A stretch of 64,000 nucleotides of DNA from Yponomeuta sedellus (taxonomy: Eukaryota; Arthropoda; Insecta; Lepidoptera; Yponomeutidae): contig OW203732.1 in the NCBI GenBank assembly GCA_934045075.1, forward strand, positions 14,176,201 to 14,240,200. Direction: 5' to 3'. Under the pieces are notes generated by a model. That model saw only the letters and a list, made by a program, of their open reading frames with translations. It had not been told where the DNA came from and did not search any database. A program made the position numbers and the translations under genes. Position 1 is the first letter of the stretch, and every line of letters starts with the position of its first letter. This document shows, piece by piece, positions 12,786-27,100 of the stretch.

Positions 12786-13960
12786 GCCTAAACGTACAAA
12801 AAAAATAAAAAAAATCCAACAAAGAGTTCCCTGTAACTGCAATGAGGTTGGTTATGTTGGTTTACCAAAGAGGTTGGATCAAATTCGACTCTCGCACTTT
12901 TTAGTAAATAAAAGTATTTATTCTGTATAAACATCCAAACGGTAAGGTAATATTTCAAACTCAAATCATTTATATTTCTTATGTACCTAATGTCCTGCTG
13001 TAGTTTTGTGCCCATTAAAATATAATAATAAAGGTAAAGTAAAATTCCTAATCATTAAAACACGGCAAGTTCGTCCACCCGGGTCGATTTTCATAAAACT
13101 AGAATTATTCATAGTTTATTAGGACAATATGTACATTGCGTAGCAGAGACTTCATACTTGTGTGTGTGTGTGTTAATCGACTTTGCAATGTACATTAATT
13201 GTGATAGTAAAACACGAAGTATAGTTCTATGAAACCAGCTTCTGGGAGTTTTTATGAGTTGTGTCCTCTAATAAGCTCGCCAAAACTAACGCGTGACTTA
13301 CAGAACTGGTTTAATTCGACGTAGCGAAAAAACAATGACCTCTCCGTAGCAACAGTGTTGGACTTGTAGATAAACTAATATTTATCCCAGATAATATACC
13401 TAATTTACCCAAATGCTATTAAATTTGGAATCATCCTTTTTTGGTCGGCTAATGATCGACTTAAACTTTACAGATAGCCATTTTAGCTAGCGATGATTCA
13501 ATAAACAAGCAATATTATTATTTATTTTACATCGGTTGACTGCAAAATAAAACTAGACCGGTATAAGTGTTGTAGACTGTACTTACTAGTAAAAAAAGTA
13601 TCGGTCAAGGTCAAAGTAGGGTCATATTAGCTTTGCGAATTTCTGAAAAGATTACAATGGAAATATTTACAGGAAAACCGCTCGCAGTGTCATGGCGTCG
13701 AATCTGACGCCACGGCCAGGTAAACAATCATCGTAGTCACTAGGAGTTAGAACAAAGTACTGTTGAAGTTCTCCAATGTTAATCTAAGCGTGACGTCACG
13801 CGGTGTGATTGGTGCTTCAGTGAAAATTGCTGGAAGCAGTATTATAATTGTTTTTTTATTGAAAATATTGGTATTGTCATTTTTTAAATAAAAGTTAATT
13901 AAAATATTTTAAATTCTTTTAACATGACAATATGTACTTTCACCCAATATCGTTAAATCT

Positions 13961-14060
13961 TTGATTATTTGACACTGTCGTCACGCCTGTGTCAAATAAT
14001 CAAAAGTTTTCGGCCTTTTATTTATAAATGTTCTTTTATATAAAAGGCCGAAAACTTTTG
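13961..14060. repeat. Two adjacent hairpins
   Basis: Hairpin 1 pairs TTGATTATTTGACAC (13961-13975) with GTGTCAAATAATCAA (13989-14003). Hairpin 2 pairs about 20 bp around GTTTTCGGCCTTTTAT (about 14002-14021) with its complement ending near 14059. They share the CAAAAG junction. This could be a MITE remnant; no target duplication was recognised. Confidence 0.7.
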
Positions 14061-14305
14061 TTTAGGGAATTTATTGCACTCAGCATATAACGCTACTGTC
14101 ACTTACCCACTCATGTCAATGACACATGGCAATAGATGGAATAGAAAGTACTGTGTAGTAGTAAATGTAGCTATTCAATAAAATAGACACCAATTCAATT
14201 CACACCCCGCTCATAAGCTCGAGAGTATGTGGTTTCCTTAGTTTTATTTTAATAAGTATGTAAACAAAGTATAGGTTGTTTTAAAATATCAGTTTATGCG
14301 TTTAA

Positions 14306-14443
14306 GGGCTGATTTTTCAATAGTCAGATAACTTTTATCTGAGGAATAAAAATGGCGGTTTGACATAATTTTCATACATAAGCTGTCAAACCGCCATTTT
14401 TATTCCTCAGATAAAAGTTATCTGACTATTGAAAAATCAGCCC
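14306..14443. mobile_element. MITE, 60-bp perfect TIRs, TAA target duplication
   Basis: Arms 14306-14365 and 14384-14443 are exact reverse complements beginning GGGCTGATTTTTCAATAG, with an 18-bp loop. TAA flanks both sides (14303-14305 and 14444-14446). A 3-bp TAA duplication is the mark of PIF/Harbinger elements. The identical arms indicate a recent insertion. It lies about 500 bp before the first recognised peroxidase exon. Confidence 0.85.
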
Positions 14444-14948
14444 TAAGAAGTATTGTTTTCCAAAGTACCTACGATTCGATTCAGTCGATTTTTGCTGTAT
14501 CACCGTCAGAAACGCCAATTTAAAAAAAACGGTACACAAAAGAACAAAATACTGTTGAGTTTTTTTTATACAACATACTGGCCACAACGTTGCATACCTC
14601 TTCGTGCAAGTAACAAATAAAAAACCGCTTCAATCTTTGCCTGCAAAAAGGAAACTATCAAAACTTTTTCCCGTAAACTCTTTGGACAATAACACCATCT
14701 AACGATTGTTTCAGAAGAAAAAAGTATTAGTTAAAAAAAAACTAAGAACATTCATACATACTAAAAAGTTTTTATGTTACTACAAAACAAATAATCAACC
14801 TTTTTCTTGTAAACAATTTGGTTTCGATGGTCAGTTACACATTAAAAAGAAAACAAAAAATAAGCGCGAAACATTGTTTCGCATTGTTTATCCTACTAAG
14901 TCTGTGTGGCGGAGGCCGATTTTAATTTTCTTCTTTCTTTGTCAATAG

Positions 14949-15110
14949 GCTGCGGCGTGGTCTGCTTCTAGCGTTCGCCGCGTTAACGGTGCAGACAGGG
15001 GCACAGCACAAACAGGACTTGGAGAGCAACGCGGTTCCCAGCGACCTAAGAAGGGTAGCCAGCGAAGCTATTGCATTGGAGCGTCGCTTCTTACACGGCG
15101 CCAATGATGC
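14949..15110 (+). CDS. Peroxidase exon 1 (first visible): signal peptide and N-terminus
   Basis: The hydrophobic core [10 protein letters not shown] follows two Arg, with a cleavage-like TGA|Q, so the product enters the secretory path. The rest ([16 protein letters not shown] and on) is polar propeptide. The donor is GTAAGT. The exon opens with the last base of a split codon and the frame upstream is closed by the TAG of the acceptor, so a short exon with the start Met must lie upstream. Confidence 0.85.
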
Positions 15111-18100
15111 GTAAGTAACTGGGAAACTTATTATAATTAAAAAAATGTTTTTAACACTTACCCGGATCAAAGATTACTAAAGAATCCAATATTTTCACTG
15201 AGAAACTTCAATGAAGAGCTTGCATGTTTTTTAAATATAACTAATCGGTGCCGCCAAACGAGGGTAAACGTGGTTCACGGATGTATGACGTGGTTATTTT
15301 TTTTCTCTGCGACTATAGAATAACTTTTCGCGCCATAGGACTCATAATATGCCACAACTTAATCGTAGCGCCTTATGAGAAATCGTATGGAGCATTTATC
15401 AATATTCGAGTTATCTCGTAAAATACCTCCAGCCTTACTAATAAACTTGGTGTAAGTATTGTATAACTATGCAGTGTTTCGTCTCTTTTCTTCCAACTGA
15501 AAATTACATTCAAATGACGTGAACAAAACACTGTAACTACACCAGGCTTATACGGTGTTTATTAGTAAGAGCCCTAATGTATACACCCGCATAATATAAA
15601 ATGTTTAAAATTCAACTAAAAACGAAATCTTAATTTGTTATTATTATTAGCGTATTTTTATTTTTTCACATTTTTGAGATCCCAAAAAGCCTGAAAAACA
15701 TGCTTTTGATCAAAATCAAATCAATAAGGTTTTATTGAAAGTAGCACAGAAACTGAACTTTAAAAGTTAAAACTAGTCCATTTCAAAATGTAGATCATTT
15801 TGGACAAAATTACTCCAAACTTAGTCTTTTGAAAGTCCTTAATGAACAAAGATTACATAATTATTATAAAACATAGAACTCATGAATAAATTGTACTGGC
15901 TTTAATTCCAAACATTACTGTCGTCAAAAAAATCCTTATATTAATAAAATATGCTATATTAAAGGTTACATTGAAAAAATAGGCTTTGGTTTGGTTTCTA
16001 TGGTATTAGATTTGTGTAGTCTGTGTATTAGATTGAAATGTACCTACTATAAAAATGTGCAATGTAAGTACGACAGAAGTTTCGATTAAAAATTACTCTG
16101 ATGCTTCTTCTCCTTTCAGAAGACATTTTTGAGTTTATTAATTAATGTATGTTAATTTTGTATAGGTTTTTCTTTAAGGTTTAATTAATTAAGGTTTTAT
16201 AGGTTTTTTTATAAAACCACCCGGAATTATGTGGCCCTACACATAACTCATGTCTTGTTTGCTTTTATGGTTTTCCTAGATTTAAAATATGGCGCAAATA
16301 TTGTTAGCAAAATCTATGTACCATTTATCTGAACTAAATAATTACTTATGCTTTTGTTACATAGGCAAGGCTTGTTACTGGCTCAATTGAACAATAACCT
16401 GTTCAATGGATCAATAAAAGCATTTCATTGTGGCGTAGAGACAAAAAGGAACATAACGAAGCGTCTTTTGTTTAATTTATTTTCATTAATTACTTCACAA
16501 CATTGCATTTGTCATCGTTTTGAAAGTTGATTCCGAAACTTCTAGACTAGAGCATCGTAACTACTATTTCGCGATCTGTCTGAAGCCACTAATAAAAAGA
16601 TGAAGCAAGATAAGTGATCATAAGTGTTCCTTTTAACGTTAAATATGTATTTACTCTGACTGCCTGACTGATCTAATTATTCGAATACTAGTCGCTTTTA
16701 TGGAGCTATGGTAATGATCGTCTTTATTAATAAAAAATAAAATGGGCTCTACATATTATTTCGTCTTTTACTTGAATCAGTCATCTGCTCCACTTTCTTC
16801 TTTTTCAACTGTTTTCATATTATTTTGCCTAACTTAGTTCTTTAACGGTCCCACCCTAACGTTATTGGTCAACATATGCCTTCTCTCAGAGATGTGGCCA
16901 TAATCAACATACGTATACCACGCGGTCTGGTGATTTCAACCGTTGGAGTAACGAACATTCATACACTCGGGTTTCCTCACAAAGTTTTCCTTCCCAGTTA
17001 AAACACAAATTTATTGATACATACCTGGATTTGGATCCAGAATCTATCTACAGCACTACCCCTACTACGATTACGCTATTATTCATCTCCATGGCATTTT
17101 CAGCCAAAACTGCACACTGGAGGAGGACGAGCGCAGCACACCGTGCCCACCCAGCAAGTACCGCAGCGCTAGCGGCGAGTGCAACAACGTACGACACCGG
17201 CCGTGGGGACGCCGCGGTGACGTGTTTATCCGCCTGCTGCCGCCAAACTACGCTGATGGTAAGAGATAAACTCCATCAACCGAAGCCTAAGGCTTATGTT
17301 AGTGGCGCGTTGTATGATAGTACCACGCCCAGGAAACATAGCAGCGCCATCGGCGAAAGCAACAACGTTCGGCACCGTCCGTTAGGACGCCGCGAGGACG
17401 TGTTAGTCGTGTTAGGACGTGAAAAATACCATAACCTGAACCATAAGGCTCTATGTTAGTGGCAATTTGTGTGATAGTTGCCCGCCCCAACGTCCGACAC
17501 TGGCCGTGGGGACGCCGCGAAGATGTGTACATCCGCCTGCTAGCATCTAAGTACGCTGATGGTAAAGGGGATGCCACCTAATGACGCCCGATACCCTGAT
17601 GGTAAGGAGGAACACCACAGCCCGAAGCCTGACGCTCTATGTTAGTGGCAATTTGTGTGACAGTTACTCACTTAGCAAGTATCGATGCCCCTGTGGCGAG
17701 TGCTTCCACGTATGACACCGGCCGTGGGGACGTGTTAGTTTATCTGCTGATGCCTTACTACGCTAACGGAAAGATAATACCATAGCACGAATCCTGCGGC
17801 TCTATGCTAGTGACAACTTATATGATAGTTGCCCGTCTAGCAAGTGCCCAGCGCCAGCAAGTAGTGCAGCAATGTATGCCACCGGCCGTGTGGACGTCAT
17901 CATCTTCCAACGGCCGCTTAACTGATGATAATTATGCTGATAGTAAAAAATACAATAGTACGCAGCCTAAAGCTCTACGTCTCCATGCTGTGGCAACATG
18001 CGTGGTAATTAACTATAAAATAAATTTAATAAAACATCGCAACTTTATTTCACTTTTTGTATGTACACGTACACGGCTCAAATAGCTCGCTCACACGCAA

Positions 18101-21100
18101 CTTGAAGGAATGACGCAGCTTTTAAACATTGTATTTAATAACAGCGTTGTCATTATCGAACCCGCCGCCTCTTTTAATGATACATAGATGTTCAAATGTG
18201 ATTATCCGCTCAGCCGTAACGTGTCAGAGGAAAATCGCGAAAAACGTCTCGGGGTTTTTGGTCTGACTCGGACGTCTTTTTATGAAAAGCAATCAATTTA
18301 ACTTGTAACTGAGTGAACATTAATAAAGGTCGACAGTAATGCATTAAAATTTACTTACGAACGGAGGATTGTACGAGGAAAATATAACTGTACTAATTAG
18401 GGATGTAAACGTGGTGAAGAATTAATGAGTGACTAATTGTTAGTGTGTGACAAATGTATCAGAGTTAAATAATATAGTTTTATAGTGCTTTTCGAGTTGA
18501 ACTTAACGACAAACGATATTTTTAAAAACCTATTTAGTGGCTAAAAATTCCACCCATGCTGGGATTCGAACCCGCGACCTCTGTCTATGCGTGCTAGCGC
18601 TCTTCCCAACTGAGCTAATGGGCGACTCACCGGCATTAGTGAAATTTCGAACCTCTTTACAATATTCTCTGTATTGCGTACAGGCAGCGACATCTGGCTG
18701 AAGCGATAGGTTTTTAAAAATTGTCCTTGGCACGGGTTAGTGCATTAAAAAGAATATAGACAAACGATATGTCAATCAGTCTACGGGGAAAACTTAGCTC
18801 AAGCCAATGAGGCATGTTCTAAGCAATAAAGGTAGTAGAATCATTATGTACCTACGTTGATAGATGTAATTTGTCTCGACTACACGCGGAAGTCGCACAA
18901 GATAAAAGAAAAAAAAAACACAATTTAATCCATCAGCGGATGGAGTATTATTAATTGCAGGTCATTAGAGTTCAAACGATTAAACCAGCTCTAGTAAAAA
19001 GTTCATAATCGTCCGCATATTTTCCTTTGGCCAATGACTTTTCGTTCGGTTCATATCGATACAAAATGGTTTATTGGGGAGCAATGAACCAATGTGTTAT
19101 TAACATGTTGTTTCGGAAATATTTATTGCGGCGGTTGTAAAATGTTATTATAAGCAACAGTCAATTTTTGACAAAAAAAAAACCTCTGTAAGTGTAAAGT
19201 ATAACAATGAAACAATGCAAACAATTCGAAACCTAAAGTAAATTCTTAACAAACAAAGAACTGCATAAGTTGAGTTCGCACCTTATTGAATAAATCGACA
19301 AAAAACTGAAAATAATAATATGGTAAAAAAAATTAACCTTATTTAATTAACTTAATCATCAACACATAATTAAATACTAGCGAAAAAACCTCCTTATCAT
19401 TAGCCTCACTCATACTTGATCGTAAACAGCTTATAAAGTACAAGATATTAATCTGCGCGTGATTCACCGAATGGTTAGCGTAATTCTTCGAATGTTTTTT
19501 TATGTATTCTCCATAATATGGGTGTCCCATAGCATCGGCATGGGTGGAATTTTTAGCCTCTAAATAGGTTTTTTAAAATTGTCCCACACTGTAAGGCAAA
19601 TGCCCCTTTCAGACGAAGATCATTTGCGACCTTTGACCATTCGGGCAATAATTTGTCACGATCATTCCACCATCGTCTTGATACTTCATTCAATGTTTAG
19701 GATACTTAATTTACTGAAATAAACATTTAAGGTATTTAATGGACAGACGTTAAAATAGGTACTGACCTATTTTAACTTCTGTCCATTAAATATCTTAAAT
19801 GTTTGAAGTTTTCAATGCATATTGTGTTATAAATTACAAATATATAGTTACGTTCCTCGGATTATCCAGATAAATTGCAATGTATTTGGCTTTGGTCTCT
19901 GCAGCTACAGCCTGTTAGCTTTTAGAATATACCTCGGGGTCTAGAGTAGGCTTCGGTTTTCGCCGAAAGCACACGAGTGTAATACTACCTTCCTGCTTCC
20001 TGTATAAAACTTTTCTTCACTATTTTGAAACGTTATGTAAAATTAAGTGCCATATTAGTTCCGATATTTCTATTACACGAATGTATCCGATTCTAACCGA
20101 TAGTAACCGAGGTATATTCGAAAAGCTAACAGACTGTACTTACTAGTGGCTCTAACAGTACTGTTCTAGGTAGCTATTATTCTCAGTATACCTAAGTTAA
20201 TAAATATTCTTCAGGAAATTTTCCAGTTCTATCTATGTATTTCTTTGAACTTTCAGTAGGCACAATTTCCGTAAAAAGCATTTAATCAGTAACCAAAAAC
20301 GTATTCAGAAATGAAAAGTAGATGGTCTTGACGTCTTTCTCGACATAAATATTTTACGTAACCTCTTTAGTTGTTTAAGTTAAATTGATATTCATTAGAG
20401 GCGAATTCATTTTAAGTTTTAACTGTAAGTATTTGGTCTCTATGTGTTTGTTCATAATGTGCCAACAACAAAAATATAAGTTGCTTTGGTAGAAATATGA
20501 CTGTGTTACCCACTATGTTATGTTATGTTACTATACCAATCTATTCTAACCAATGCGTCACGTATTTTCTGATGAAGCCACGCTGAACAGGAAAGCTCTA
20601 ATATAATATTCTTATCTACAGGCGTAGCGCAAGCGCACTCGGCGCCCCAAATGCCGCCGCCAGCGCTAGCAGTGCGTGCGGCGTCCCAGCTGACTCAATC
20701 CGCTGATCATGACTACGTCACAAGTATGCTCGCTGCCTGGGGACAGATGCTCATGGACGACCTAGTAGCCACTGCTAATGGGAATAAGGTACACTTTGGT
20801 TTATTTGAGAACACCTAGCAGTTGCAAAGCCTAAAGGCTCTACCCGCCGAATTTGGCCCGTCAAAAGTATGCTCGCTGTGTGGGTACTGGTGCTGACAAC
20901 ATAATTAGAACATAAACATTGCACTACCTGCTAATCTTGTCTCCAAAACTTAGGTTAGCTGGTAGATAATGCTAAGTAGCATTAAGCTCATCTATGTGCA
21001 AAATTTTTATGCAATATTTTTTTTAAATAATACATACATAACCTCACGCCTGTAACCCACAGGGGTAGGCAGAGACCAGGGACTGCCACTTGTCACGATC

Positions 21101-24100
21101 CTGACAGATCACCTTCGCTTCATCAACGTTCATAAGTCGTTGCATGCACGCACGCCGGTTCCGGGTACTTTTTATCTTTCCCTTTGCTAATACATCCCCT
21201 ATTTGGTCGATTTAAGTCCGTCTGGGACGTCCCTTACCAGCCCTTCCACTCACATTCGCAATATATATTTGTTTCGTCAATCTTTCTTCCTTCATCCTCC
21301 CCACATGTCCAAACAAACGCAACATTCCTTTCTCAATTCTAGTCACTACATCCTCTTTCCGTCTACAACGTTCTCTAATCAGACTATTGCGTATACTGTC
21401 ATTCAAAGTAACACTACACATACTTCTCAAGGACCTCATTTCTACTGCATTAATTCTACTTGCTTCTTTTGCCACACCCAAGTCTCGCTACCATACTCGT
21501 ACATAAGTGTTGGGACTAGCACGCCACTATGAATAGCCAATCTAGCTCTTTTGGAGATGTTTCGGCTACACACAATTGAGTGCAAGGCACCGTTTACACA
21601 ATTTCCCGCTTTTTCTCTTCTTTCTATATCACCTTCACACTTTCCATCCCTCGTAAACAGGCTCCCCAAATAGACAAATTATTTTACTTGTTCCACTCTT
21701 TCGCCTCTAATCGTTATCTTGCACTCAGTCATTTCATCATCTTTTCATCATCATTTTTAATAATAATAACAATAATAGCCAGTGCAATAATAGGCAATAA
21801 GATAATTTGTCGTTTCAATATCTTTAGCTAGTCTTCCTAACTGACACGACCCGCCGATCATGACTACGTTTCTAGTATGTTCGCTGTTTGGGGACAGATG
21901 CTAATTGACGACTTAGTAGCTGCTGCAAAGAAAAGGTACTTAGTTTAAGTACCGTAGGATCCACTGCGAATGGGGATAAAGTTTTTTTGTAGTTTGAGTA
22001 CCTACATCTAGCTAAACTCTTCCCCTTCACCTCAACCCGGCGATTACTGAATTTACGAGTATGCATTCTGCCTGGGAACAGAATCTGGTTGATGACCTAG
22101 TAAGCATACGAATGAGAATAAGGTAATTTATTGGTCGTTTTGTTTGTTATTCTTTATTGCACAATAAAACATTACTATTTTTTTAGTATACCTCATTGCC
22201 TTTCTAACTGATGTAATCCGCCGTACATGACTAGGTTACAAATATGCTCGCTACCTTGGAACAGATTCTGATGGACCCGATCTAGTAACAATTGATTTTA
22301 CAAGATCAGCCTTACAATGAAAATCTCCATCGATTGTCCCTCTTATTTATTCTAGGTTATTAAAAACATACATAGACACGATTTATTTGATCGGTCCCAG
22401 CATCTATCGTCTCTTATTAAACAAGGAAATCAAGTTAATGACGACGAAAACGAAGTCTCTATTGATTCTCCAAATAGAGACGGAAATCTCAGTAGCGGAA
22501 TCATTCAATAATCACCAAGATGTTAGAACAAATACTACAGTTAGCAAGGACTGACAAAGGAAAAGGAAATAATTCATGACAGTAATACCTACATATGATA
22601 TTGAGCACTATTATCAAAGCTAATATTAACTTCTTATTATTAATTTACATTTCCCGCAAATTAATATTTACGGGAAATGAGTATTATTAATTAAAAGTTA
22701 ATATTAGCTGTGCTATTAGTGTGAAATTATCTCCACGCTAATTTTATGGTATGATTACCGTAATATTAGTGTGGAGGTACTACAGTAAGGTAATTCAAAT
22801 TAACCCGATAAACCATAATCGCCATTTGAAATTAGAGCCGTAACCATGACATTAGCGAGATGCTAAGTGATCTTTAGCTACTAATAGCAGATATACTGGT
22901 GCTTTGATATGGCGCCCATAAACCATAAATAATGAGACTCTTGAACAACTAGCAATATGCACTTGCACACTCGACCAGACCCTAGATTCAGTTAATGCAA
23001 AAGTGTAAGAGACCATTGTCAAGATTGTCGTTGCCTTTGACTAATATTCTTAAAACATTGATAAGGATTCTTGACATTGCCGCTTCACAAATAGTTTACA
23101 AATACAAATAGTTTATTTCTTAAAAATAGTTTCAATTAACAATTCCACTTACTTAACTTAGCTGTAAGAACCAACCGATGACATTTTTATAATAAGTGGC
23201 AAGCTTCTGTTGCTGAACTAGGCAGAGCCTATGTTTCAGCATACAGTGCCGCTCCCCACGGGCAGGAATGGCGCAATTAATAGGGTTAGGCCTTTACAGT
23301 TTGCTATAGTATTGGAAACATAATGAACTTTACAATTAAGTTATATATATAAAAACAAACGCGTCAAGTTTTTGTCGCGTTAATGTTATAAAAGCGTCTG
23401 TAAAATTCAGTGGGTATTCCACTAGTTTTGCGCACTGTAATATTAACAGAATTAGTTCCCAGGTAGATGGATTTCATTTATTGTCAAGACAATAGTCTCA
23501 CGTCGCGTGCCGCAACCGACACATAATTCAGCCTCACAATTACCCACATCTTCTCGCTCGATCGGTCACGGCAAGAACATGCAGTTTCACACATCGGGGC
23601 CCAGCTGTGTGAAGGTCGACGGACACGGGCTTTTGTCCCAGAGCCGGCAGGCATTGTGTTACGAAGTTTACCAAATTAATCCGCAGTTGTCCTTTATATT
23701 GATAAAAACTTAGTGTATCCAAACAGGAGTGAGCCCTTAAGGAGCTCCATGCAATAACTCTAGCGCCATCAATGGAAAAAATCATACCTATCTCTTTTAC
23801 AGATCGTTTTTGCAAACAATAGCAAACCAATCTCTCAATCATGTTAATAGTGATTTTTAAGAACCATGGTCGTGAACCTAATGCAAAAACCCCAGCGCTA
23901 GATGATATTTAGCTCAGGTCCGTGATCCTGGGTTTTCGGTCGCGGGTCCAAAAATTACTATTAACATGATCGAGAGATTGGTCTGACACTTTGTGAAAGA
24001 ACGGTCTCCAAAAAGATTTGATTTTGTTCCGGCGGCGCTAGTGTTACTGTACTGACTCCTTTATATGGGCAATTCTAGAATTCTAAGAATACAATACATT

Positions 24101-27100
24101 ACACATGCCTTCTCTTAGATTACCAGTATTGGCTTACACACCTTAAGGTGTTTTAAGCCAATACGGACACGCGCTTAACGTTTAAACTTCTAACACGCGT
24201 CCTGCGCACCTAACACGTAACCGTGTCGTGGCCATCCATTTGTTTCATCTTTAACCCTTAGGCCTGTCACTTAAACTATAATGTCCTCTCGAATATTTTC
24301 TACCCACACATATCGGTCAAAATTTAATACCTAAATGAGCAGGGGCAAAACCGATCTTATTATTATTTTTTATTGCACTATTAAAACAAATTAAAAAGTA
24401 CAAAGGCGAACTTAATGCTAACAGCATTCATTATCTTTGCAGCAGCTCTTTGTCTAGTAAACATCTTTACATTCATTACATTTCCAAAATTACAACACAC
24501 CATTATTTGTGCAGCATACCAAAACTTTAGTGTGGCAAAAAGTGACACCATTTCTGACCTGTGCCACTATTCAAACTAAGATGGATGCATTTAAATTTAC
24601 TTGAAAGACAACATCAGCTTCCAAGACCAAAGGAGGACCGGACGGATGTTGCAATTGCAGCTGAGAGGAGACTACGTAATCCACTGCCTAATGATGCGGT
24701 ACCGACAATTTTACAAGCAATTACTCGACTGAACTTGGCCGAGTAAGATTCGAGACGACTGTAGCTTGGGTTTTAGAGTTCCGTTACCGAAGGTTGCCAA
24801 CCGGTCTTTATTGCTATGCCAAGGATGTCTGCCAGTCTGTCAGACGGAATAAAATTTTGGGATGAAATTTTTAACCAAAAATTTCTATTTTTTTCATGAT
24901 TTACAGATAAAAAAAGGAATGTCTCTACTCCGTACGTAATCTATATATGCAACTCCAGATATGCAATGTGTACTTTTTTAAGGTTTCTTTTGGTTTTTAA
25001 AAGAACAAAAAATTACTTGGACTCTCGCCGGGGGCCCTGAACTGAAAGAAAATACAGTTAAGCTGAATAATTAAAACAAATATAAAATAATTGGAACTGG
25101 CATGGAACGCTCGATGAGTAAACATGGAGCCCAGTTAACACGCGCTTTGGCGGTTTTTAAATAAGAGACAGCTGGAAGTGTGCCAAAATCCCGTTAAGTT
25201 TCTTTGTCTGTCTTTATCCACGACGATATAGATCTTGAAACGGAAAAGCTTGCTTCCAAGTACAGTTGCTTAATTATTTTTATCTCTAATTCGTTTAACT
25301 ATATTTTAACTGACTTGATAGTCCCTAGCACTTACTAAATCTATTGAAAAGATGAGTTTATTTTTATCTACTTGGCTTCACTTTAGTAATTTTGTTTTTG
25401 CCATGTACACTTGTCCTACATACTCATAACTAAAGTCACGCATGTGCCGACTGAACTTCGCAAATTAAGTATTTTAGATAGGTATGTTTCATGTAAGGCT
25501 ACTTCTTCAGAGGTCTTCGTTCATCCAAACAGCAGAAATTTGGGATTCAGCAACTTTTGTTGCAGTGGCCGAATACGACACGATGTATTGAATTGTTAGA
25601 TATACCTATAGTTTTTGTGTAATGTGTTAACTTCTTTACTTCGAGAGTATTCTAATATTCTAATGTGTTAACTTCTTTACTTCGAGAGTATTCTTTCCTA
25701 CCAAGTCTCAAAACACTTTTTTCGAATCCCAAAACACAATTCAACCGGAACTGCGTGCCACTTTTGAGCACACTCCTTGACAAGCAAACAAAATATCAGC
25801 ATACCGACGATACAAGATTACACCGGGTGTCGTAATAGCCGGCGATGATGGTTCGCGAGGTCACGTGAAGAAAGGTTACGTGTACCGACGCCCGTTCATC
25901 GGTGAAAGTGAACGATGAAGTAACAATCTCCTAGAGTTCCGTATGAGCACACCTTTGTTTCGCGGCGCGGCTTGAGGGAGAAACGCGCGCATGAAAAACT
26001 GCCGCGGTTTTTTAATTATTGTACTTCTTTCATATCGAAAGAGTCCCTTCCTTCTCTTCAGATATCGCGACGTCGTGCAAGCTCCACTACGTTGGTAGAT
26101 GCTTCCGCGACCTCATTTCATAGGACTACAATTCATGGTTGATAATGACAATTCTATGTACCTACGTTGCATGGCTAATTAATCTACAGATTAACGATTA
26201 GGAAGACTAATAGGCAATGTCCTAAATAGTTGCAAAATGATACTTCTATTTGACGGTATAAGATCAGTGAATATAATGCTACAATTATAAATTAATAATA
26301 TTCACAGATTTCTTCAACTTTTGTGAATAAGCGTAGTGACATACTGCCAGCTGCACTGCGGAGTTTTTAATTACTGCTCTGCCAGAAAGAGGCCTACATT
26401 AAAGGAATGTTAATGAATTCAAATTAAAAAATTATACATCTGTTACTTTGCATTATTACTTTATTTTTACCATGGTGGGGGTTCCCACTGTTCCCACCCC
26501 GAGTTTTACCAATCCCAACCTAGGATTCCCGGAGTTGTGGGTAGCCGGAAAGAGTACCTACCTATAATCGTTTTAAAGAAAGAAAGATAAGGAGAAACAT
26601 TTATTACATCAACAGTCACACACACAAAACATCTAACAAATACGAAACAAACTTATCGGAGAACATCAAAGGGTAAGGTAGTAAAGACAATTTAAGCAGT
26701 TTTGTCGCGGTGTGTTTCCGTTGCTGCAAAAGGCACCTGACTCAGCATTTTGCTGAGGGTGTGAGCCCTCAGCGCTGGTTTTTTAGTCAGTACCTGAGAA
26801 TATCTCACGAGTGTCCCAGTGCGCGGGTCGGTATGTTGCAATTTAAATAATATCGGTAATACTTATGTATATTATAATTTATTGGTATATAGCAAGTCAC
26901 TTTCAAGCTTTTATAAGATGAGAAATGTGTAACTAACAGTTTTAGATAAACTTGTATTTAAACGCACGTCAAAACAGAGGCCTCAACTACATTATATTAT
27001 ATTAGGTAGTACTATTCATTTTAAAATAAATGACATGCACTATAATTTTACTGACAAACTTCTAATGTAATACACTGTCAACGCGACAATGTTGATATCA

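Larger units (their letters stand above)
1..14948. other. Gene-poor upstream region, repeat-rich
   Basis: I see no supportable host exon in this stretch. It holds short palindromes, MITEs, SINE-like fragments, a THAP-type fragment and a TIR element with a MADF-like ORF, listed separately. The missing start-codon exon of the peroxidase gene should lie here or further upstream, but only a few codons are expected in it, so it cannot be picked out by eye. Confidence 0.6.

Noticed and set aside
17031..17459. 142-codon + strand ORF as an independent gene
   Set aside because: It covers peroxidase exon 2 in the wrong frame and runs into the first decayed copy; the correct reading is the spliced peroxidase frame.
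21203..21532. + strand ORF of 109 codons
   Set aside because: It is the shadow of the LINE ORF2 remnant on the - strand.
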